In this document: one piece after another, positions 26,768-35,839 of the stretch | How positions within the stretch are numbered: the stretch's first letter is position 1 | Layout of the letters: each line of letters opens with the position of its first letter | Assembly: GCF_029633825.1 (NCBI RefSeq) | Contig: NZ_CP090640.1 | Coordinates: forward strand, 2,108,001 to 2,172,000 | Reading direction: 5' to 3' | Origin: Burkholderia contaminans | GTDB lineage: Bacteria; Pseudomonadota; Gammaproteobacteria; Burkholderiales; Burkholderiaceae | Length of the DNA: 64,000 nt | The notes under the pieces: generated by a model | What the model was told of the DNA's origin: nothing | Seen by the model: the letters and a program-made list of their open reading frames with translations, nothing else | The model's database searches: none | Made by a program: the position numbers and the translations under genes

Positions 26768-28144
26768 TCAGCGGATCGTGTTCAGCACGGCCTCGACCGC
26801 CTGGCCGATCGCGAGCAGCGCGTCGTCGCGGTGCGGGGCGGCCGCGAGCATCAGCCCGACCGGCGCCGCGTCGCGCGGATGGCAGGGCAGCGACAACGCG
26901 CACGCGTCGAGGAAGTTGAACGCGCTCGGGTTGCGCAGGATCAGCGCGTTGGTGCGTGTGAACGCGGCGTCGTCCGCTTCGAGTTCGGCGATGCGCGGCG
27001 GCACGACCGGCACCGTCGGCGCGACGAGTGCATCGAAACGCGACCAGACCGTGTGGGCGGCTTCGTCGAGCATCGCCGTGCGTGCGGCGAGCAGGTCGAG
27101 ATAGTCGGCCGCGGTCGCGGGTTCGCCCTTCAGGATCCGCGTGAGCACGCGCGGGTCGTACTGGTCGCGGTGCTTGGCGAGCAGCGGGCGATGCCACGCG
27201 TAGGCCTCGATTGGCGAGAAGCCGAAGCGGTTGACGTCCGGCAGCCGGTCGAGCGCGGGGAAGCGCACTTCCGTGACGATCGCGCCGGCGGCTTCGAGAT
27301 GCTTGAGCGCGGCGTCGAGCGCGGCCGCGACGTCGGCATCGACACCGTCCGTCACGTAGTTCGTCAGCACGCCGAGCCGCACGCCTTCGAGCGGCCGGGC
27401 GGCCGGCACGTGCGGTTCGAGGCCCGCGAGCATCCGGTCGACGAGCGCACAGCACGCAACCGTCAGGCCGATCGGGCCGAACGAGTCGAGCGTCGTCGAC
27501 AGCGGCACGCCGCCTTGCGTCGGAATCCGGCTCGCGGTCGGCTTGAAGCCCGTCAGCCCGCACAGCGCGGCCGGAATGCGGATCGAGCCGCCGGTGTCGG
27601 TGCCGAGCGCGACGGCCGCCATGCCGTCGGCGACGGATGCGGCGGCGCCGGACGACGAGCCGCCGGAAATCCGTGCGTCACCCGGCACGTCGCGGTGGTA
27701 CGGCGAGCGCGGATGGCCGAAGTGCGGATTCAGCCCGAGCCCCGAGAACGCGAATTCGCTCATGTTGGTGCGGCCGACCAGCACCGCGCCCGCGCGCTTG
27801 AGCCGCGCGACCGCGACCGCATCGGTGCGGGCGGGCGGCGCGCCGTCGAGCACGCGCGAACCCGCACGCGTCACCTGCCCCGCGACGTCGAACAGGTCCT
27901 TGACCGACACCGGAATGCCCGCGAGCGGCGACAGAACGGTGCCCGCGGCGCGCAGCCGGTCGTGCGCGTCGGCGGCCGCGCGCGCGTTGTCGGCATCGAC
28001 TTCCGTGAAGACGACCGCGCCCTGGCCCGACGGATCGGCGATCCGGTCGAGCGCGGTGTCGACGAGCGCGCGGCTCGTGGTCCGGCCGGCGGCGAGGTCG
28101 GCGGCGAGCTGGGCGAGCGGGGGGAAGGGCGTGAAAGTGGTCAT
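26768..28144 (-). CDS. Amidase signature family hydrolase
   Basis: A 458-residue amidase. The Ser-cisSer-Lys triad is visible: Lys in [13 protein letters not shown] (about 80), the cis-Ser in [12 protein letters not shown] and the nucleophile Ser in the [14 protein letters not shown] loop (about 155-178). The family includes glutamyl-tRNA amidotransferase A, aryl-acylamidases and allophanate hydrolases; the absence of gatB/gatC neighbours and the GntR partner argue for a catabolic amidase of unknown substrate. ATG 28144 lies 7 bases after the regulator gene, so the two are co-transcribed. Confidence 0.9.
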   Translation of the reverse strand: MTTFTPFPPLAQLAADLAAGRTTSRALVDTALDRIADPSGQGAVVFTEVDADNARAAADAHDRLRAAGTVLSPLAGIPVSVKDLFDVAGQVTRAGSRVLDGAPPARTDAVAVARLKRAGAVLVGRTNMSEFAFSGLGLNPHFGHPRSPYHRDVPGDARISGGSSSGAAASVADGMAAVALGTDTGGSIRIPAALCGLTGFKPTASRIPTQGGVPLSTTLDSFGPIGLTVACCALVDRMLAGLEPHVPAARPLEGVRLGVLTNYVTDGVDADVAAALDAALKHLEAAGAIVTEVRFPALDRLPDVNRFGFSPIEAYAWHRPLLAKHRDQYDPRVLTRILKGEPATAADYLDLLAARTAMLDEAAHTVWSRFDALVAPTVPVVPPRIAELEADDAAFTRTNALILRNPSAFNFLDACALSLPCHPRDAAPVGLMLAAAPHRDDALLAIGQAVEAVLNTIR

Positions 28145-28151
28145 GGGCGGC

Positions 28152-28832
28152 TCAGGGGCGAAGATGTTGAAGAAGCGCGGAGCGGAACGAATCGATATGA
28201 CTTTCGACGGCCGCGCGTGCGCCGGCGGCGTCACGTGCGGACAGCCGGTCGAACAGTTCGCGATGCTCGTGCTGGACGTCGGCGAGATGGTGAGGTTCGG
28301 ACAGCGTGACGAACCAGAAGCGCAGCGAGCGCTCATGCAGCCCGCGCAGGATGTCGGCGAGGACCGCATTGCGCGCGGCCGCGGCGATCGCCTGGTGGAA
28401 TGCGCGGTCGAGTTCCATCATGCCTTCGACATCGTGCGTGTCGACACATGCCTGCCCGCCGTCAAGCAGCGCGGCCAGGCGCGCGAGATCGTCAGGCGTT
28501 GCGTGGCGTGCGGCGAGTTCCGCGCAGTGCGCTTCGTTGATGCGCCGCACGTCGATCACCGCGACGATGTCGTCGAGCGACAGCGGCTGCACCATCAATC
28601 CCTTGCGCGGCATCACGGACAGCAGCCCTTCGAGCACGAGCCGATGCACGGCCTGGTGCACCGGCGTGCGGCCGATGCTGGTGCGGGCGACGAGGTCGGC
28701 TTCGTTGAGGGCGGCGCCGGGCTTCAGGCGCATCGTGATGATGTCGCGCTGGATCAGCGCATACGCGCGGTCGGCGAGGCTGGCCGTCGGTGCGGCCGGG
28801 GGCTCGCGGGTGACGTCGGTCAGGGCATTCAT
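28152..28832 (-). CDS. GntR-family (FadR/FCD) transcriptional regulator
   Basis: A 226-residue regulator. The N-terminal winged helix (about 25-90: ADRAYALIQRDIITMRLKPG, ALNEADLVARTSIGRTPVHQ, LEGLLSVMPRKGL) is of GntR type, and the C-terminal all-helical FCD domain (DRAFHQAIAAAARN, EHRELFDRLSARD, HIDSF) would bind a small acid and often a metal through the D/H/H residues. First gene of an operon with the amidase. A perfect palindrome sits in its own promoter, so autorepression is likely. ATG 28832 (MNALTDVT). Confidence 0.92.
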   Translation of the reverse strand: MNALTDVTREPPAAPTASLADRAYALIQRDIITMRLKPGAALNEADLVARTSIGRTPVHQAVHRLVLEGLLSVMPRKGLMVQPLSLDDIVAVIDVRRINEAHCAELAARHATPDDLARLAALLDGGQACVDTHDVEGMMELDRAFHQAIAAAARNAVLADILRGLHERSLRFWFVTLSEPHHLADVQHEHRELFDRLSARDAAGARAAVESHIDSFRSALLQHLRP

Positions 28833-28905
28833 GCGGGGTGCGGCGCGGTGGCCGGGCGGGGCGCGATCATGGCGCAGGCTGGCGGGAAACGTGGACGATG
28901 CGTGG

Positions 28906-28937
28906 ATATTATTGTGATATATCACTGGTGTCCAGTG
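28906..28937 (-). promoter_or_regulatory. Promoter of the GntR-amidase operon with overlapping palindromes
   Basis: Minus strand: TGGACA (28929-28934), exactly 17 bp, TAATAT (28906-28911). The spacer contains the perfect palindrome GTGATATATCAC (28914-28925), and a second one, CACTGG-ACA-CCAGTG (28923-28937), covers the -35. Likely operator for the regulator. Confidence 0.65.
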
Positions 28938-29112
28938 CCGGAGGCGCTGTAACAGCCTCGCCGGCGCGTGGGCGGGGACGCTCCCCGACGCAGTTTGCCG
29001 CCGACTTGCAACAATATCGACAGGATGTTGCAGGTTTGCCGCTCGATCGTGCGCTGAAGCATAATGAATCCTCGTTTATCCATACGCGTGAGCGACGTAC
29101 CAGACCATCGTC

Positions 29113-30303
29113 ATGAGCGAAAACACGCCTTCCCCGGCCGGTCTGCCCGGCACCTCCTCCGTTTCTTCCGATTCCCCCCGTTCCGATCCGGCGAAAGCGC
29201 CCGATGCGCCGGCTGCCCAGGCCGCCGCGCAGAACGTCGCTGCCGACGGCGCGTCACCGGTTACGGCCGCGTCCGAGCCGGGCGCGCCCGGTGCGACCGG
29301 CGCCGCCATCGATGGTGCTGCTGCCGCCGTGCCGCCGAAGGCTGGAACGCCGCCACCCGGTTTCGGCGCACCGCCTGATTTCGACACGCCGCGCCCGCCG
29401 CCTGCGAGCGCGCAGAATGCGCCGCCGGCCTATCTGAAGCAAAGCGACACGCCGTGGTCGGTATTCGGCCGGATCGTGGCCGCGCGCGCGCGCAGGCTGT
29501 TCGACCGTGCAGGCCAGCGCATCACGCAGCGCACGCTGCGCATCGGCGTGTCGGCGCGGATCTTCCATCCGGAGCCGGGTGCGAAGGGGCTGCGGGGCAA
29601 GACGCTCCAGTATCTCGAGGAATCGATCGCGCACTGGGTCATGTCGCGCGACGTGCTCGTGTTCATGATTCCGACCGTCGGCCACCAGGGCATGATTCAC
29701 CCGAGCAACATCCGCCTGCGCGACTACGCGAAGCATCTCGACGGCCTGCTGCTGCAGGGTGGCGCGGACGTATCGCCGCAAACCTACGCCGCATCCGACG
29801 CCCGCCCCGAATGGCCGGGCGATCGCGTGCGCGACATGTACGAGCTCGAGCTGCTGCACGAGTTCGTCGAATCCGGCAAACCCGTGCTCGGCGTATGCCG
29901 CGGCTGCCAGCTGATCAACGTCGCGTTCGGTGGCTCGCTGTACCAGGACATCGCCACCGACGTGCCGACCGCGAATGCGCACGTGAGCGAGCATTACGAC
30001 CAGCATCGACACGCGATCCGCTTCCCGGATTCGTCGACGCTCGCGAGCATGTTCCCCGGGCGCAGCGAAGCGATCGTCAACTCGATCCACCACCAGGCGA
30101 TCCGGGATCTCGGCCGCGATCTGAACATCGAAGCCGTGTCGGCCGGTGACGGGATCATCGAGGGCATTCGTCATCGCCGTTCGCCGTTCGTCGTCGGCGT
30201 GCAGTGGCACCCGGAGTTCCATCGGGCCGGCGGTTCGGAACTGCTCGACTGCACGCCGTTGCTCGATGCATTCCTGCGCGCGGCGCGCGAAACCCGCCTG
30301 TAG
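29113..30303 (+). CDS. Class I glutamine amidotransferase-like hydrolase (PuuD/peptidase C26) with long disordered N-terminus
   Basis: A 396-residue protein. Residues 1 to about 125 are a low-complexity Ala/Pro/Ser extension with no predicted fold. Residues about 140-396 form a gamma-glutamyl hydrolase domain: LLLQGGADVSPQTY, the nucleophile Cys in VLGVCRGCQLINVAFGG, and the His/Glu pair in GVQWHPEFH. Relatives such as PuuD cleave gamma-glutamyl-GABA in putrescine breakdown, but no other puu gene is near, so the substrate is open. ATG 29113. A terminator-like hairpin follows. Confidence 0.88.
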   Translation: MSENTPSPAGLPGTSSVSSDSPRSDPAKAPDAPAAQAAAQNVAADGASPVTAASEPGAPGATGAAIDGAAAAVPPKAGTPPPGFGAPPDFDTPRPPPASAQNAPPAYLKQSDTPWSVFGRIVAARARRLFDRAGQRITQRTLRIGVSARIFHPEPGAKGLRGKTLQYLEESIAHWVMSRDVLVFMIPTVGHQGMIHPSNIRLRDYAKHLDGLLLQGGADVSPQTYAASDARPEWPGDRVRDMYELELLHEFVESGKPVLGVCRGCQLINVAFGGSLYQDIATDVPTANAHVSEHYDQHRHAIRFPDSSTLASMFPGRSEAIVNSIHHQAIRDLGRDLNIEAVSAGDGIIEGIRHRRSPFVVGVQWHPEFHRAGGSELLDCTPLLDAFLRAARETRL

Positions 30304-30333
30304 CAAGCTGGATGCTTCGCGTCGCACGACGAC

Positions 30334-30375
30334 CGGCCGCAGTCCGATAAATTCGAGATGCGGCCGTTTCGTTTT
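30334..30375 (+). terminator. Probable terminator after the amidotransferase gene
   Basis: CGGCCGCA (30334-30341) pairs with TGCGGCCG (30359-30366), followed by TTTCGTTTT. The loop is long (17 nt), so moderately confident. Confidence 0.5.
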
Positions 30376-30418
30376 GAACGATAATCGCGAGTTCCGATTC
30401 GTTCGCCGGAGTCTGACG

Positions 30419-31111
30419 TTGGCTTTCCGAAATTTTTCCCCTGCACGGTGCGCAACGTGGATCGTTGCGCTGGTTGCCTGCACGCAAGCGGGTGCGGCCT
30501 GGTCTGCCGACACGACCGCGCCCGCCGCCGGAACGCGTCCGGCGGTCACGAGCTTGCGCGGCGACGCGGCGGCTTCCAATCCGGCTGCGACGGATGCGTC
30601 CGCACAAGGCAACGTCGCCGAGCTGACGCAGATGCTGCGCGATGGCCGCATCGTCGAGATGCGTACGACCTACAACGGCAGCTACGGTGCAAGCCTGATG
30701 TTCGACCCGCGCGAGATGACGTACTACGTCGCGCTGTTCCAGGACAAGCATCTGTGGCGTGTGATCCGGTCGCAGGAAAAGAGCCGCGCGGAGATGGTGT
30801 ATGCAAACTTCGTTCAGCAGACCGTACAACTTGCCGACATCGAGATCCGCCGTACCGAGCTGGAGGCGCAGAAGGCGTTTCTCGAGCGCGTGATCGCGCT
30901 GCAGGCGAATCGTGCACAGCAGTTGCAGGCCGACCTGAGTGTTGCACGCAGCCAGCAGGCCGAAGTCGCGCAGCGGCAGCGCTCGGCGCAGGAGCAGGCA
31001 CAGGCGCTGCAGGTCGAGAAGCGGGCTGCGCAGTTGCAGCTGCGCGATCTGCAGGAGCAGGTGCGACAGCTCGAGAAGCAGACCGAGACGGGGCTGCCCA
31101 CGCACAAGTAA
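30419..31111 (+). CDS. DUF2968 exported coiled-coil protein
   Basis: A 230-residue protein. The N-terminus is a signal sequence (ARCATWIVALVACTQAGAAW, cleavage near residue 31). The middle has the DUF2968 motifs ELTQMLRDGRIVEMRTTYNG, GASLMFDPREMTYYVALFQD. The last 110 residues are a long coiled coil rich in Gln/Glu/Ala/Leu. The best start is TTG at 30419, which has GGAG 7 bases upstream; no ATG lies between there and the signal peptide. Common in Burkholderia, role unknown; probably periplasmic. Confidence 0.82.
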   Translation: MAFRNFSPARCATWIVALVACTQAGAAWSADTTAPAAGTRPAVTSLRGDAAASNPAATDASAQGNVAELTQMLRDGRIVEMRTTYNGSYGASLMFDPREMTYYVALFQDKHLWRVIRSQEKSRAEMVYANFVQQTVQLADIEIRRTELEAQKAFLERVIALQANRAQQLQADLSVARSQQAEVAQRQRSAQEQAQALQVEKRAAQLQLRDLQEQVRQLEKQTETGLPTHK

Positions 31112-31142
31112 CGAATCGTCAGACCGACACAGAGACGAGCAA

Positions 31143-31175
31143 AACCCGGCGAAGCGAGCTTCGCCGGGTTTTTTT
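31143..31175 (+). terminator. Terminator of the DUF2968 gene
   Basis: AACCCGGCGAAGC pairs with GCTTCGCCGGGTT, followed by TTTTT; it lies just before the convergent hypothetical gene. Confidence 0.9.
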
Positions 31176-31187
31176 ACGGCCGTGCCG

Positions 31188-32210
31188 TCAGCGCGCGAAC
31201 GCGTTCGGCGTGTCGGTCAAGCGGCGGTGGGACAGTTGTGCCGTCCAGTCGAAATTGACGGGGGGAGCGTGCGTTGCGCGGGCTGGCTGCGTCGCGCGCA
31301 GCGCGCCTGCCATGGCGATCAGCGTGAGCGGATCGTCGAGCGCATCGTGTGAATTGGCGATTGCGTGCGGCGCGGTGGCGAGCCGATCGCGTGCCCGGGT
31401 GTCGATCGGGTTGTTCCGGACCGGCGGACGCGCAGCCAGCCGCTGCACGGTCGGGCGCCCGGCCGGTGCCACTGTCGTGCGCTTGCCGTTCGAATGGAGC
31501 GACGAGGCCGTGGCGGTGCGCGGCGTGTCGGATTTAGCCGGCGGACGAAGCGACGCCGGACGACGCGTGACCGGGTGCGCGGCCGGCGGTGATCCGGCCG
31601 TCGTCGCGACGGTGGCGGCCGTCTCGTGCTGCGGCATGGCGTTCGTCGACGCATGCGGCTGAGCCATCGCGACCTGCACCGTGCCGGACGACGACGTGGC
31701 GTGATCGGGCGCGCCATCGGCCGTTCGAATCGCGTAGGTGGGCCAGAATTCCGTCATGGGCTCGTGCGCGGCGATCAGCCAGCCAATGATGCCGAGCGCG
31801 CCGATGCTCCAGCAGAGCGCGTACTTCGCACGCCGGTCGCGAGCGCCACCGGCGATACGGTGGGGGCGCCGGCCGGCGGCGGCCGGAATCGCAACCGGCG
31901 GCCTGGTGGAAATCGGTGCAGGCGCGATCGTCGGCAGCGGCTTCCAGTGGCACGTGCGGTGCGGCCGGTCGACGTCGATGCAGGACGTTGCCAGTGTCGC
32001 GAGGCAGTGCTTGCCGGCGCGCGCACCGGGTGCGCCGCGAAAGATCCAGTCTTGGCCGAACGACGGGACCTGATCGAGCGGAGCGATGCGAGGGCGGGCA
32101 AGCGCGCCGGCAACGGGGACGAGGTGCGATGGAGTCATGAGGGCGGTGCGCCATGCGGCACGGACATCCGTGCCGGTGCGGCGCGGATATGTCGTCGCAA
32201 ATCGAGACAT
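31188..32210 (-). CDS. Hypothetical single-pass membrane protein with disordered tail
   Basis: A 340-residue frame. One hydrophobic segment, YALCWSIGALGIIGWLIAAH (about 133-152), separates an N-terminal part with Cys/His residues (GKHCLATLATSCIDVDRPHR, THCHW-like) from a long Ala/Thr/Pro/Arg-rich tail that looks disordered. The far C-terminus is more conserved-looking (DALDDPLTLIAMAGALR, VNFDWTAQLSHRRL). No family recognised. The start is uncertain: ATG 32210 or ATG 32138, neither with a good ribosome-binding site. The intact 340 codons and base pattern suggest it is coding. Confidence 0.6.
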   Translation of the reverse strand: MSRFATTYPRRTGTDVRAAWRTALMTPSHLVPVAGALARPRIAPLDQVPSFGQDWIFRGAPGARAGKHCLATLATSCIDVDRPHRTCHWKPLPTIAPAPISTRPPVAIPAAAGRRPHRIAGGARDRRAKYALCWSIGALGIIGWLIAAHEPMTEFWPTYAIRTADGAPDHATSSSGTVQVAMAQPHASTNAMPQHETAATVATTAGSPPAAHPVTRRPASLRPPAKSDTPRTATASSLHSNGKRTTVAPAGRPTVQRLAARPPVRNNPIDTRARDRLATAPHAIANSHDALDDPLTLIAMAGALRATQPARATHAPPVNFDWTAQLSHRRLTDTPNAFAR

Positions 32211-32488
32211 TGTCGTCAGCCGGCGAAGGCCGGTCGATCAGATCAATCTGATTTTTGCTTCCGTTTCGGGACGACTAGTACGAGGAGAGCGCCGCGACCT
32301 CAGCGGCAGGGGCGGCACAAGGCAAATGTCGGGTTGGCATGGCATGATGCGCGAACCATGCCGGTGCGCGCGTCGTTGCGCGGCGCGCCGCCGGCGGGCA
32401 GCGATGCCCGTGCGCGCCGGCCCGGCGCCGCGTGCGTCGTCGGATCCATGCGGCGCGGATTCGCGCCATCCGAGCTGAGCGAGAAAAC

Positions 32489-33784
32489 ATGTCCACAGCG
32501 TCACACGCCATCGCGCAGGAATCGAAATTCCGCACCGTATTCCGGGTCGTCAGCGGCAACTTCCTGGAAATGTACGATTTCATGGTCTACGGCTATTACG
32601 CGTCGGCCATCGCGAAAACCTATTTTCCGAGCGGCAACGCATTCGCGTCGCTGATGCTGTCGCTGTCGGTGTTCGGTGCGGGCTTCCTGATGCGGCCGGT
32701 CGGCGCAATCGTGCTCGGCGCGTATATCGACCATCACGGCCGGCGCAAGGGGCTGATCCTGACGCTCGGCCTGATGGCGCTCGGCACGCTCACGGTGGCC
32801 GCGATACCCGGCTATGCGACGATCGGCGTGCTCGCGCCGGCGCTCGTGCTGCTCGGCCGGCTGCTGCAGGGCTTTTCGGCGGGCGTCGAACTCGGCGGCG
32901 TGTCGGTCTACCTGTCGGAGATTGCGACGAAGGGGCACAAGGGGTTCTATACGTCGTGGCAGTCGGGCAGCCAGCAGGTGGCCGTCGTGTTCGCCGCATT
33001 CGTCGGCGTGCTGCTGAACCGCGCACTGCCGGTCGAGGAGATGACCGCGTGGGGCTGGCGCATTCCGTTCCTGATCGGCTGCCTGATCGTGCCGTTCCTG
33101 TTCCTGATCCGTCGTTCGCTGAAGGAAACCGACGAGTTCCTCGCGAAGCGTCATCGTCCGACGATGGGCGAGATCATGCGTTCGATGCTCGACAACTGGG
33201 GCATTGTGGTGGCGGGCATGGGGATGGTGATCATGACGACGGTGTCGTTCTACATGATCACCGCCTATACGCCGACGTTCGGCAAGGAAGTGCTGCACCT
33301 GTCGTCGCTCGATGCGCTCGTCGTGACCGTCTGCGTGGGGATCTCCAATCTCGTGTGGCTGCCGCTGTCCGGTGCGTTGTCCGACCGCATCGGCCGCCGC
33401 CCGGTGCTGATCGCGTTCACGGTGCTGACGCTGTTGACGGCTTACCCGGCCGTGCTGTGGCTCGTCGGCGATCCGTCGTTCCTGCGGCTGCTCGCGGTCG
33501 AGCTGTGGCTGTCATTCCTGTACGCGTCGTATAACGGGGCGATGGTCGTCGCGCTGACCGAAGTGATGCCGGCCGACGTGCGCACGGCCGGTTTCTCGCT
33601 GGCATACAGCCTGGCGACGACGATCGGCGGCTTCACGCCCGCAATCTCGACGCTGCTGATTCATCAGACCGGGAACAAGGCGGCGCCGGGTTTGTGGCTG
33701 AGCGTTGCCGCGATTTGCGGGCTGATCGCGACACTCGTGCTGTATCGCACGCCCGAGGCGCGCAACCAGTACAAGGCGGCCTGA
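32489..33784 (+). CDS. MFS transporter, citrate/tricarballylate:H+ symporter type
   Basis: A 431-residue permease with twelve hydrophobic segments, of the metabolite:H+ symporter branch (CitA/TcuC/ProP). Signature pieces: [17 protein letters not shown] at helix 1, [20 protein letters not shown] in loop 2-3, [20 protein letters not shown] in helix 4 and [13 protein letters not shown] in loop 8-9. [16 protein letters not shown] is characteristic of citrate carriers. ATG 32489 ([10 protein letters not shown]) follows GCGAGAAAAC. It is a single-gene unit ended by a strong bidirectional terminator; palindromes at 32237-32252 and 32336-32362 lie upstream. Confidence 0.88.
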   Translation: MSTASHAIAQESKFRTVFRVVSGNFLEMYDFMVYGYYASAIAKTYFPSGNAFASLMLSLSVFGAGFLMRPVGAIVLGAYIDHHGRRKGLILTLGLMALGTLTVAAIPGYATIGVLAPALVLLGRLLQGFSAGVELGGVSVYLSEIATKGHKGFYTSWQSGSQQVAVVFAAFVGVLLNRALPVEEMTAWGWRIPFLIGCLIVPFLFLIRRSLKETDEFLAKRHRPTMGEIMRSMLDNWGIVVAGMGMVIMTTVSFYMITAYTPTFGKEVLHLSSLDALVVTVCVGISNLVWLPLSGALSDRIGRRPVLIAFTVLTLLTAYPAVLWLVGDPSFLRLLAVELWLSFLYASYNGAMVVALTEVMPADVRTAGFSLAYSLATTIGGFTPAISTLLIHQTGNKAAPGLWLSVAAICGLIATLVLYRTPEARNQYKAA

Positions 33785-33829
33785 CCGGCACACGTATCAC
33801 GCGTGGCGGCGGCCGCACGCGATGTACTG

Positions 33830-33858
33830 AAAAGGGAGCGCGGCGCGCTCCCTTTTTT
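33830..33858. terminator. Bidirectional terminator between MFS and TPR-glycosyltransferase genes
   Basis: AAAA-GGGAGCGCG-G-CGCGCTCCC-TTTTTT; T tracts are present on both strands and the two genes converge here. Confidence 0.88.
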
Positions 33859-33867
33859 CGTCTGCGG

Positions 33868-35709
33868 TCAGGCTTCGCGCAGCATGCCGGCGACCGCGGC
33901 CGCCACGTCGTGCCATTCGCCCGGCGCGGGCTGGCGGGCGAGCCTGGCCTGCGGATACCACGGGCAGTCGTCGCCGGTGAACCAGCGCCAGTCCGGCGCG
34001 AACGGAAGCATCACCCACAGCGGTTTGCCGAGCGCGCCGGCGAGGTGCGCGACCGCCGTATCGATCGTGACGACGCCGTCGAGCCGATCGATCAGCGCGG
34101 CCGTGTCGGCAAAGTCGTTCAGCCGGCCGTCGAGCCGATGCACGCGCGGATGTGCGTCGACGCGCGCTCGCTCGTCGTCGTCGAGTGCGGGTTGCAGCAC
34201 GATCCAGTCGATGCCCGGTAGCGCGAGCAGCGGAGCGAGTGCGTCGAACGGCATCGAGCGATTTTCCTGCGCCTGCCGGCGCCCCGACCACGCAAGGCCG
34301 AACTTGCGCTTCGACCGCCCGCCGAGCGAGCCGCGAAAGCGCCGGCCGGCGCCGTCGGGGACGTCGAGGTAGCGCGCGCCCGCGACGATGTCCTCTTGCG
34401 TCTGAAGCCCGAGCAGGAACGGCAGGCTCATCAGCGTGCACGCGACATCCGCCGCAGGCGGCTTCGCCGCGCCCAGGGCGACGAGCGTCACGCGCCAGCG
34501 TGCCGCGGCCGGCGCCAGCAGCGTAACGAGTTCCGGCTGGACTTCGAGCACGACGCGCGCGCAGCGTGCGCGGGCGAGCGGCACGAAACGGACGAACTGC
34601 AGCGTGTCGCCGAAGCCCTGTTCCGCGCGGATCAGCAGCGTGCGCGACGCAATCGGCTCGCCTTGCCAGCGCGGCAGCGTGCCGAGCGGCGTCGCGCCCG
34701 GCGTGTCGTGGCGCGCTTCGTAGGCGGGCAGGCCGCGCGTGAAGTCGCCGAGCGTCAGCAGCGTGACCGCGCGGTGCAGCCGTGCCAGCGTGAGATCCGG
34801 CGCGACGCGCAGTGCCTGGTCGAAGGCGCGCAGCGCCATCTCGTGCGCACCGAGCGCGTGATGTGCGTTGCCGAGATTCAGCCAGGCGAGGCTGAACGAC
34901 GGATCGAGCCCGACGGCACGCTCGTAGTAGGGCAGCGCGTCGCGGTGGCGGCCCTGCGCGCCCAGTGCGTTCGCGAGCCCGAACAGCGCGAGCGGAAACG
35001 ACGGATGCAGCGCGAGCGCGGCTTCGAACGCGGCGGCCGCCTCCGCATGCCGGCCGACCGCGTCGAACGTGTTGCCGAGATTGAAATGGGCGGCGACGAA
35101 GCCCGGCTGCGCGGCGATCGCGGCCTGGAAGTGCGCGATCGCGTCGTCGGCACGGCCCATCGCGTTCAGCGCCATCGCGAGGTTGTTGTGCGCCCCCGCA
35201 TGTCCGGGCCGCAGCTCGAGCGCGCGATGGAACGCGGCGAGCGCGTCGTCGTGGCGGCCGAGCGCGTTCAGCGCATTGCCGAGATTGTTGTGGATCGATG
35301 CATCGTCGGGCGTGAGCCGCAGCGCGCGGCCGAATGCGTCGATCGCATCGTCGTGGCGCTGCAACGCCGCATACGCGTTGCCGAGGTTGTAGTGCGCGAG
35401 CGGAAATTCGGGCGCGAGCGTCAGCGCGTTGCGAAAGCGGTCGACTGCTTCGTCGAGCCGGCCAAGTGCCTTCAGCGCGTTGCCGAGATTGAGCTGCAGC
35501 GCGGCATCGCCCGGCCGCAGCGCGACGGCGCGACCGACGAGATCGGCCGCCTCGGCGTGCTGGCCCTGCTGGTGCCGCAGCACGCCGAACAGATGCAGCG
35601 CGTCGGCGTCGGCGGGATTGGAGGCGAGCGCGTTGCGATAGCCGTGCTCGGCCTCGGCGAGGCGGCCCGCGCGGTGTGCGGCATACGCCCGGTCGAATGC
35701 GGAATCCAT
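33868..35709 (-). CDS. TPR-repeat protein with C-terminal glycosyltransferase domain
   Basis: A 613-residue protein. Residues about 3-340 are some ten TPR units (each ending like LNLGNALKALGRLDEAVDRF or NNLGNALNALGRHDDALAAF). Residues about 365-613 resemble the GT9/GT41-like glycosyltransferase fold: GFGDTLQFVRFVPLA, FGLAWSGRRQAQENRSM, VVTIDTAVAHLAGALGKPLW and a final CPWYPQARL. Such fusions (SPINDLY/O-GlcNAc transferase-like) are common in Burkholderia and may glycosylate proteins, but substrate is unknown. ATG 35709 (MDSAFDRAYAAHRAGR) has a weak ribosome-binding site. Confidence 0.87.
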   Translation of the reverse strand: MDSAFDRAYAAHRAGRLAEAEHGYRNALASNPADADALHLFGVLRHQQGQHAEAADLVGRAVALRPGDAALQLNLGNALKALGRLDEAVDRFRNALTLAPEFPLAHYNLGNAYAALQRHDDAIDAFGRALRLTPDDASIHNNLGNALNALGRHDDALAAFHRALELRPGHAGAHNNLAMALNAMGRADDAIAHFQAAIAAQPGFVAAHFNLGNTFDAVGRHAEAAAAFEAALALHPSFPLALFGLANALGAQGRHRDALPYYERAVGLDPSFSLAWLNLGNAHHALGAHEMALRAFDQALRVAPDLTLARLHRAVTLLTLGDFTRGLPAYEARHDTPGATPLGTLPRWQGEPIASRTLLIRAEQGFGDTLQFVRFVPLARARCARVVLEVQPELVTLLAPAAARWRVTLVALGAAKPPAADVACTLMSLPFLLGLQTQEDIVAGARYLDVPDGAGRRFRGSLGGRSKRKFGLAWSGRRQAQENRSMPFDALAPLLALPGIDWIVLQPALDDDERARVDAHPRVHRLDGRLNDFADTAALIDRLDGVVTIDTAVAHLAGALGKPLWVMLPFAPDWRWFTGDDCPWYPQARLARQPAPGEWHDVAAAVAGMLREA

Positions 35710-35839
35710 AACGCGAAAACTGACGGAAAGCGCGTATTTTCCCACACCGCGCGGGGGTGCCGCGCGTCGGCCGATCGGCATATGGCCCCGTCACGCGGAG
35801 CGGCGTAGACTTGCAGGGTCGCGTGTCATCGAGGTTCTC

